Shown here: positions 56,253 to 64,000 of the stretch, piece by piece
Position numbering within the stretch: the stretch's first letter is position 1
Layout: every line of letters begins with the position of its first letter
Assembly (NCBI GenBank): GCA_949316235.1
Contig: OX438744.1
Span: forward strand, 26,833,578-26,897,577
DNA length: 64,000 nt
Origin: Oegoconia quadripuncta
Lineage: Eukaryota; Arthropoda; Insecta; Lepidoptera; Autostichidae
Direction of reading: 5' to 3'
The notes under the pieces: generated by a model
What the model saw: the letters and a program-made list of their open reading frames with translations, nothing else
Database searches by the model: none
Told to the model about the DNA's origin: nothing
Program-made: the position numbers and the translations under genes

Positions 56253-56458
56253 TCCTTAGACATACACACAGTGCCATCTAGTTCCACAGTAAGCAACTAT
56301 AGGCTTGTGTTGTGGATACCAGATGAATACTACATAAATACATTTTTTTTTCTTTTTTGTATATAAATACTTCTTATGAATGAAACATCCATAACTCAGG
56401 TACACATGTCCGTATTCATCACACAAACATATGCCCCTAGCGGAACTCGAACCCGAAA
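56253..56458 (-). mobile_element. SINE family A, truncated in the tRNA head
   Basis: Body and 3' segment as in the other copies, but the sequence stops just after the box B complement (GGAACTCGAACC). Box A is lost and replaced by a poly-T stretch. Confidence 0.75.
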
Positions 56459-57499
56459 CTTTTTTTTACAACTAAAAAGATTTGTAGGTTTAGATACTGA
56501 AGTAGCTCTGATTTTATTTACAGACCCTGTTATTTACCGTTGGATTGTTTGTCGTTTCGAATGAAAATAAGTTAGTATGGCGACTCGGGCATAACGACTT
56601 AAAAACGACAGAAATTTGGAAACAACATCTAACCTGTTTTCACTGTTTATTTGAACCCACCACTCTCACGGGATATAGGATCATTCGAGGGACTCTAGCG
56701 CTATTCCCCGATAGATTTGTCCAGTTTCTAACCCCGACTTTCGAGTATTAAGCTGAGATGTATCGGTAATTTTCAGAGATAACACAGATTTCGCGTTTTC
56801 TGCATTGGAAATGGCTTTGATGAATTCAAACTTCAAACATTTTATTTTCAACGTAAGATACCTGACATCATTTCAATACAAAACAATGTCGAATTCGAGT
56901 CCCGTATCTCCGTCGATATTATTTTAAAACTAGTTATATCGGTTTACAAACTATTAAAAATACAGAAGTTTAACTAGTCGGATGGCACATAAGATAACCC
57001 TTCTTTTGAGCAAAGAAGACGACCCTTTTTTTTCATGTTTCCAAAATAAAGTTGTAATTTCCGAACATTTTCAAAATATTTTGTAAATGTCTCACTATTT
57101 CCTAAAACTAGTCCCTGTATACGAGAAATCGAAATAACATCTCGAATATTTTGACGTTGTGGTTGAGTTCGCACGTGATCAAAAGCATGACATGGCTCAC
57201 TCACTACCCTGACATACCGCATACCGCCGTTGCTATGTAACAGGCAAGAAATCAAATGCCGATCTGCTCGCATGCCGGCTACATGCGTGCTCGTTAATTG
57301 AATAAACATGCTATTATAATAGTATGTGCGAACACGAATTAAAATGTATGTTGTTATGATGGATATGGACACGCGTTTGACCACAATCTCACATGGTGGC
57401 AAGTGAGGATGGGGCCGAAGCTGAAGACTAAGTAAAAGCCTATTCATCTTAACTAGAAATCTCCAACATTGTATGAATTCAGGGAACGTCGAAGCCCCT
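56459..57499. other. Non-coding DNA
   Basis: Chance ORFs of 60-157 codons without domains. 57365-57425 (CACAATCTCACATGGTGGCA) is an old SINE-like scrap. Confidence 0.3.
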
Positions 57500-58060
57500 G
57501 AAGAGATTTCCTTACCTTAGCAGTCCGAATTTTGAATGAAGGAGCGAAAAATGTTCGGTATGTGTCTCTGATCGCACTTGGTAGCCGAAGATGGAAAGGC
57601 GATATTGAATTACCATAAACATTGATAACATTGCGACCTTGTTCAAAGCTCTACAAGACTCTCTACAACCTTGTATATTTATATAGGCGCATTGTACCAT
57701 TGACTCGACAGCAGCCAGTCGAGACTTGATTCCATCCCAGAGGTGAAAGCAGTACCTAATTCTGTCTGCGGCTTGATTCGGCATTATAGATTACCTGAAC
57801 GAATCTTATCTGCTAATTTATCTTTTGACTGAAGCGCTTAAAGTTACTTCCGGCCCTAAAATAGTCAAATCGTGAAAACATCCCGGCAAGTCGCAATCAG
57901 ATTGCAGGAACAGTGTGCTGGTGACCAGACATGTTTTGGAAGCATTGAATTTGACAAAGTTAGCGTTGCCCCAACCGGACACTGTTTTCAGTGTCAAATT
58001 TTTGACCATATTTCGGATATATATATAATTAACATATTCCTCACAGTATCCTAACTGATT
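57500..58060 (-). mobile_element. Decayed LINE RT fragment
   Basis: Two frames: VSGWGNANFVKFNASKTCL (thumb region) and RYCFHLWDG followed by an ALNKVAMLSM-type C-terminal segment. The order and spacing fit a Jockey/R1-like RT with frameshifts. Confidence 0.6.
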
Positions 58061-58778
58061 TCTATATCAACTACTCAAAATAGTCTACTGCAGCGTTTGC
58101 TATTGGGGTAATTTCTCCCTTGATTAGCTCTACAAGGGTCGCTGTGGGATCGGTGTAGGTAGGTACTTCTAATTTATTCTAAGAGCGGCGTGCGTCCGTA
58201 TCGCCGTACAACACACAGGTCGGTAGGACGCTGGTCGCACGATCGTGCTCACGCGATGCTTTGTGGCCGCAACGCACACCATCGGGGTTATACTGAACCT
58301 GTTTTCTGATAACCTCTGACGTCTTTTAACGCATTAACTGCTATTTGATGGCCACATACTGCTAATTTCGCTCGCTACGCTATGAAATAAAATCAAAGTC
58401 TTCATGTGATTGTTAAATCAGTTAACAAAAAAACTATATAAAAAAAAAACATTTCATTAAAAGTTACAACTCGAAATTCGTAAGTATTTTCAGGGTTCTG
58501 TAGCTAAATTTAAAACGGAATTTTTATAATACGTAGTGTTAACAAACGTTTAAACGTAGTTTTGCGGTCGATGAAAAGAGCCATGATTCAAAAATGTCAG
58601 GTTAAAAGTTGAATGCGACTTTGTACCTACATGCTACGGCACCCTAACTTAATGCGTATCAGTCGCGCACTTAGCTGGCTAATTTATAATAAAATTACTA
58701 TTTATTCACCAGGCTGACTCCCCCGAGAAGAATGAGCAAGATACTCAGGGATGCTGTTTTTATGTTACACATACCAAT
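58061..58778. other. Non-coding DNA
   Basis: A LINE-tail scrap at 58715-58750 (CCCGAGAAGAATGAGCAAG). No gene. Confidence 0.35.
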
Positions 58779-58845
58779 AGGTATTCGAATCCGCAACCGT
58801 TGGTTTCGCTGACAGGATCACTATCCACTACACCAATGGATCGCC
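58779..58845 (-). mobile_element. SINE family B, tRNA head fragment
   Basis: CGAATCCGCAACCGTTGG and CACTACACCAATGG, the head complement only. Confidence 0.65.
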
Positions 58846-58979
58846 CATACATACAGACTTTTCGAATACATTACCCTCCTTTTGGCTTCGAGGTAGTCGG
58901 TAAAAAGATTATTGTAAACAAGAAAAAAACGAGCGTAATTTAATTCTAACCCTTTCGTCACAGTACATTTTTACCGATA

Positions 58980-59735
58980 ACCGACGTGGACACCGCGAGG
59001 CTGGTATACTTCAGCTATTTCCTTAGCATAATGGCTTATGGCATTCTGTTATGGGGAAATGCCGCGGACATAAACTGTATTTTTGTTCTGCAGAAGCGAG
59101 CGGTTCGTGCGATCTACAAGTTAGGCTCCCGAGTATCTCTGAGGAATAAATTTCAAGAAATCAATATATTAACTTTGGCATCGCAATATATTTACGAAAA
59201 CTTAATGTACGTAAGAAAGAATCTGTATTTGTTTAGGAAAAATTGTGAAATACACAATGTTAATACAAGATATAAAAATAAACTTGCTGTCCATAGCAGT
59301 CGCTTACACAAAGTCACTAAGTCATTCAAGGGACAATGTATACGCTTCTACAATAAGGTTCCGGTAGACATTCAAAATTTGCCTTTAAACAAATTTAAAA
59401 CAACCATTAAACGGAAAGTATGTGCCAAAGGCTATTATAAAATTTCTGACTATCTGGATGATAAGAATTCGTGGACATGAACCGCTCGCCATTATCCAGT
59501 ATATTTTATTCTTATTTTTCTTTGTCGAATCATAAATTTTACAATTAAGTATCTCAAATTGTATTTGTATTGGCTTATTTAAAAAGAGCATCCCTGGAGT
59601 TTCTTGCTCGTTCTTCTCTGGGGAGACTGCCTAGTGAATGAGCGATAACTGTATGACATGACGATTTCAAATGTTATTCTTATAACTTACGAAATAAAAA
59701 CATTTTTGATTTTGATTTTGATTTTTGAAAACCTA
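58980..59735 (+). mobile_element. LINE 3' part with intact 164-codon C-terminal ORF
   Basis: Frame 58986-59480: DTARLVYFSYFLSIMAYG, VLQKRAVRAIYKLG, ending at a natural stop. The 3' UTR ends ACGAAATAAAAACATTTTTG followed by a TTTTGA tandem tail. Few differences from the copy at 36436-38095, so recently active and 5'-truncated. Confidence 0.85.
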
Positions 59736-59744
59736 ATATAGGTA

Positions 59745-60245
59745 TGTCAAAAAAATATAGCATCATTTAGGAAAAATAGTGATAAACATGATGTCAATAC
59801 AAGAAATAAAGATAAACTTGCAAGTCACATAAGTCGCCTCCGCAAAGTCAGTAATTCATTCAAAGTGTTATGTATACGCTTTTTCAATAAGGTCCCAGTT
59901 GATATACAAAATCCTCCTTTCAATAAATTTAATGATACTATAAAATAGAACCTTATTAAGAAAGCATATTATAAAATATCAGATTATTTAGATGATAAAC
60001 ATTCATGGACATAAACATCACGTTCACATAACCAGGCTATTTTACAATTAATAATGAAATATATATAAAATAATAATTAATAAATTTGTAATATAAAAAC
60101 TTTTTTTTTTAAGAGCAAGCTCTCGAGTTTCTTGCTTGTTCTTCTCAGGGGAAAATTGCCTTTTGAACAAGCAGTAGCTTAAAAAATGTAATATCTGACT
60201 ATTTTAAGTGTACCCTGTGTACCTACAAAATAAAGCATTTTGAGA
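59745..60245 (+). mobile_element. Related older LINE 3' fragment
   Basis: Begins at the region corresponding to FRKNSDKHDVNTRNK and continues RFFNKVPVDIQ to a 3' UTR with TCTGACTATTTTAAGTGTACC and AATAAAGCATTTTGA. Lacks a usable ORF. Confidence 0.7.
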
Positions 60246-60602
60246 ACCAAAGTGCCATATGAAAGAAAAAAACGGCAATGTCATAACTACGCATACAAGA
60301 TGAGCGGTGAGAGATGTTGTGAGGTCGTGTGTGACAGAGGACCGACAGGTACCGTGACAATTGGTTGCGACATACCTACTACTAACATAACCACAAACAC
60401 TTCACGTTACCTACATTGTACCTACCTATACTATAGATAAATCAATATGTACACTAATATCACAAATGTGAGTGTGTTTGTCTGTTCGTTTGTTACACAT
60501 ATATTATTGGGCTGAGAGGTAATCGGACCTGGAGAAGGACGTAGGCTAGTTTATATGTTTGTTACCTTTCTTGAGACCTGGAGACTAAAGCTCTGAAACA
60601 AT

Positions 60603-60857
60603 TGGCTCAATGTAAACAACATTGGGTTTACGATTCAGAGGTTGCGGGTTCGATCCCCAGCGGGGTACATGTTTAAGTACTCGGTTGCGTTGGTGGTAGG
60701 GCATTTAAATGTCCGCCTGGCTAGCTACCACCATCTTATCTAAATCGCATTGTTGTGTTCCGGGTCAGTACGCTTCCACCATCGATCTCATCTTCCCTTA
60801 ACATCAGGTGTGATTGAGGTCAAGAACCAACCCTTTGTTCATAAAAATAAAAAAAAA
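60603..60857 (+). mobile_element. SINE family C with internal deletion
   Basis: GGCTCAATGTAAACAAC head, box B GGTTCGATCCC, poly-A tail. About 75 bp of the body between CTAAATC and GTTGTGTTCC is missing. Confidence 0.8.
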
Positions 60858-62054
60858 GTATTGAAATTAGGTACGTAACTTGAGACCTGGAGAAGAACAT
60901 AGATTATTACTGTAACATGATTCTAGGTTCTAACAGTGGAAACCTCTAGTTGTTCTTCAGTTTTTCAGTTTAAGAGCGTGTATCCCTTGTTTAAGATCGG
61001 CCCTACTGCGGAAATACATGAGGCGATGTAATATCTACATAACTAGGCATATACGTCCTCTTCCAGTTGCGTCTCGTCCCTCACAGAGCACTGACAGACA
61101 AGTAGCACTGTATGCATCGCCGGCCCGATCTCTGGTCTAATCCTACCCGTGGACTAATCGATTAACTGTGCGTGTGTGTAGTGATATGTGACTTAACCAG
61201 CCTATGTGAAAGACCTGGATTACATAACACCCTAAGTATCGGAAGGTAACGTACCTAGCATAGTGTTACTTTTGCGATTCATCCCTTAGATATAATAATT
61301 ATCCGGGCCCACCACCTTCACCCTACATTCCTTATTCCATACAAACTTACAAGTTCAAATTTTCCGAAATGTATTAAACCGATTCTAATTAAACTTTATA
61401 CGTATAAGCAGGATACATAGATCTAAAAAGATAGTAGAAAACTTTTTCAAAATATCGAATTTAAAAGAATATATTGCATTTTTTCTGATACTGTGGAAAA
61501 CTTAAAATTGCTTTTAATTTAGTTTCAATATAGTTTTTCGAAAATGTTTTCTGCATTATTATACGTTTTCCCAAGAACGTCAAATTAAATAACACAAAAC
61601 TCAAATACGACAATAAAAAATAAACCGACACGGTCAAAACCCCGGGCGGATAGCTTGTATAACAATATACAACACACATACCTCTAGTAAACTACGCGTA
61701 GTAACAATGTCAATAAACGAATAATTATCCTAAACAGCTGCATGATCGCTTCATTCATACACGTTTGTTGGGGTTCCGCGGCAGAAGGGTCCAGGGGACC
61801 CTACTCTCCCACGGACAATGGTTATGTGCGTCCGCTTGAAATCTATTCATTTTGTGTTGAACGATTACCGGCAGGCAGAGAGAGCTTGTGTGTTCGCGTC
61901 GTAAACCATTGCTTTTGAAATATTGTTGTCCACCGGGTTTACAGATACAAAAACTTTGTTTAAAAATAGCACGTGCATGGATGTCGCTAGTTGTGCCAGT
62001 TTCGTTGGATCCTAACGTTAAAGGGAACTGAGTGCGAAATCCCCTATTTACGAG
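60858..62054. other. Non-coding DNA
   Basis: A 106-codon minus-strand ORF (61755-62075) has no recognisable domain; left unassigned. Confidence 0.3.
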
Positions 62055-62165
62055 TAATCCATTAAAAATACGCAATTTTTGTGAGGTATCTTTAAGTTCC
62101 TGATTTTTTTAGGACAGAGTACCCATCAGTAATATGTTCTAACCATTCTGTAGCTTGCTTTAGGT
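62055..62165. repeat. Dispersed repeat fragment
   Basis: AAGTTCCTGATTTTTT and AGAGTACCC match the family at 22370 and 3340 (same order, truncated). Confidence 0.4.
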
Positions 62166-62599
62166 ATCATATAGGTATTTAGTTATAAAACCTACAATAT
62201 TAAATTAAAGTTACCACTGTGAACTTCATTGCGCTGTAGAAGATTCTAAGAGCTCTTAAAACGCATTTATTCGCATTTATAGGTAATATTAGATTGATTT
62301 CTTTGCATGCAGGGTTAGTTTACACTGAGATACTCCTACGATATGAGCAATATTTGATTGTTGATAGACTTGAGTTGAATCCCCTTTCGTCGTGTGCACG
62401 CGTACAAACCTACACTGCGACCAGAGACCACACCTCTATACAAACAGTACCGCTCGCGGCCCCCAAGCGGCACAATAACATATATCAGCGGCTTGACAAT
62501 CAATACGGACGAGTTATCGCTTAGTTTTAAATTGATAGCACTCGTTATGCTTTGTTTACAGTCCAATAATAGTGAGTAGTAGTAATTCAAGTGAGTCGT

Positions 62600-62775
62600 T
62601 ATGAATGGAGCCGGGGCCGTTTATGTTTATTGCATGCGCGCATAATGTGCGGCGCGCGCTGTGCGCAGGCGCGCCGCGCGAAATAATATCATTTAACGCG
62701 CGATCAGCTGTTCGATCGGCCTGGATAGTGTTGGCTGTCGATTGTTTGGGTGTGCGGCTCCGCTCTATTGGCTGA
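62600..62775. promoter_or_regulatory. CpG-rich block
   Basis: GCGGCGCGCGCTGTGCGC and flanking TGTTTATTGCATGCGCG; likely regulatory or a distant promoter, no coding content. Confidence 0.2.
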
Positions 62776-63107
62776 GGCACAATGACATGCAAGCTAGAGA
62801 TTTGTTACTAACTGAAGATATAAAAAGAAATCAACTTTTGTATTACTTGATAGGCCATACCCATAGGCGTCTTTTAGTTGAAAAAGGCGCGAGATCTAAA
62901 CGAAGCTACGGTGCTTTATAATAACATAAAATATATATTTTATTGTGATGACGTATGTCCCATAAAATAAAAAGTTGAAGTTGAACGTATGTCGAGATAC
63001 CGTATCCGACTCGCTAGGTAGAAAGACCACTGTGAAAAACTTACAATGTCTAATGGGTGATCTTGTAGTCAACATAAGAACTTGGGGTCGGTCAAATCTC
63101 CGCCGAC

Positions 63108-63577
63108 TTTATTTAGCACGGATTAGCACTTGACCTCAATCACACCTTTAACAACAACATTGGGTTTACGATTCGAAGGTCGCGGGTTCCATCCCCAGCG
63201 GGGTACATGTTTAAGTACTCGGTTTGGTTGGTGGTAGGGCATTTTAAATGTCCGCCTGGCTAGCTACCATCATCTTATCTAAATCTGCCGCCAAGCAGCA
63301 ATGTTAATAGCATTGTTGTGTTCCGGTTGTCAGAGATAAGATAGCCAGTCCCCCAAATGTGTTAGGGTTTCCGGGTCAGTACGCTTCCACCTTCGACCTT
63401 ATCTTCACTTAACATCAGGTGTGATTGAGGTCAAGTACGAACCCGTCGTGCATAAAAAAAAAAAACACCTGATGTTAAGTGAAGTAGGGCCCGAAGGTAT
63501 AAGCATTAGGAAGCCCCATCTTATTTGGGGGACTGGCTATGTTATCTCTGACAAACGGAACACAACAATGTCATTAA
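63108..63577 (-). mobile_element. SINE family C host copy, split by the nested insertion
   Basis: Left part 63108-63147 (GATTAGCACTTGACCTCAAT...) and right part 63466-63577 (CACCTGATGTTAAGTGAAG...) are contiguous in other copies. The 5' head is absent. Confidence 0.8.
63147..63465 (+). mobile_element. SINE family C inserted into another family C copy
   Basis: Runs from AACAACATTGGGTTTACG through box B (GGTTCCATCCC, one change) to a poly-A tail ending at 63465. It interrupts a minus-strand copy at CACCT, which is present on both sides (63143-63147 and 63466-63470) as the target-site duplication. Confidence 0.82.
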
Positions 63578-64000
63578 AATGAATAATACTTAACGTAGTT
63601 CGTATTTGAGATTGTATACTTATTATTGCACTCGATTGTACGTTACCTGTATCCTCCCCGTGACGTCATCTCTCCAACTCTACGATCGAGTTAATAACTT
63701 GCACTTAGATCTTATTAATCCCTAACTCAAGTTGGATGTTGTCTCTGTTTAGAGTGAGGTGGGAAATGCCGTATAACGCTGTGAGTCACAACGGGTGACG
63801 CGTATGACTATAGATTGACTTTATTTATTTATAGATAGATTGGAATTGTTATGAATGTGTGGGTGACTGTACGAGTAGACGTAAGTACGGTGCGGTAAAA
63901 TAAATAAAATATTCACAATGTAATGATTTACCATTTAATGAGATAATGCTGCCTCCATTCTGGGTATCCTCCCGCATAGCTTGAACTTGCTTAGATTTCA
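63578..64000. other. Window edge, non-coding
   Basis: No feature recognised. Confidence 0.35.

Noticed and set aside
56974..57447. 157-codon minus-strand ORF
   Set aside because: No recognisable domain, and its start overlaps a degenerate SINE scrap; probably chance.
1..64000. CRISPR arrays, prophage or bacterial operons
   Set aside because: None seen; introns, SINEs, LINEs and insect miRNAs show an animal nuclear genome.

Overview
This is a repeat-rich eukaryotic nuclear window, most likely from a moth or butterfly (Lepidoptera). The sequence shows AT-rich intergenic DNA, three families of tRNA-headed SINEs, many decayed non-LTR retrotransposons, a ZAD-type zinc-finger gene and a hairpin pair that I recognise as the insect mir-750/mir-1175 cluster. 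The Lepidoptera assignment is inference from familiar repeat families; no search was run. Nothing bacterial (operons, Shine-Dalgarno sites, CRISPR, phage) is present.

The one complete protein gene is on the minus strand, from the ATG at 30927 to the stop at 14259. Nine coding exons join in phase to a 595-residue ZAD plus nine-zinc-finger nuclear protein: 30820-30927, 30625-30728, 29514-30120, 27889-28019, 23239-23371, 18353-18473, 16600-16948, 15571-15705 and 14259-14358. Intron 2 needs a GC-AG splice, and five introns cut inside zinc fingers. The introns are filled with reverse-transcriptase fragments, SINEs, palindromes and minisatellites. Several insertions lie within 10-40 bp of splice donors. 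One of them (about 25.3-27.85 kb) is a retrotransposon whose PHD/coiled-coil ORF1 is fused in frame to reverse transcriptase.

The right half (31-64 kb) has no multi-exon coding gene that I can support. It holds the mir-750/mir-1175 hairpins (42.56-42.85 kb), downstream of a CpG-rich block and a good splice acceptor and upstream of a poly(A) signal. A 0.8 kb CpG-rich block at 43.57-44.35 kb contains a Kozak-context ATG followed by a strong splice donor and may be the first exon of a plus-strand gene leaving the window. Other CpG-rich blocks in the desert are candidate regulatory DNA only.

Mobile elements: SINE families A, B and C are local labels. Each has a tRNA-like 5' head with a pol III box B and its own body. 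They occur in both orientations, including one nested insertion at 63.1-63.6 kb. LINE fragments include CR1/Jockey-like and RTE-like pieces, mostly 5'-truncated and frameshifted. Foldback or MITE-like elements lie at 0.78, 15.4, 17.25, 24.2, 25.0, 31.8 and 56.0 kb. Left flank (0-14 kb): intergenic DNA with SINEs, LINE tails and a MITE, and no convincing gene.
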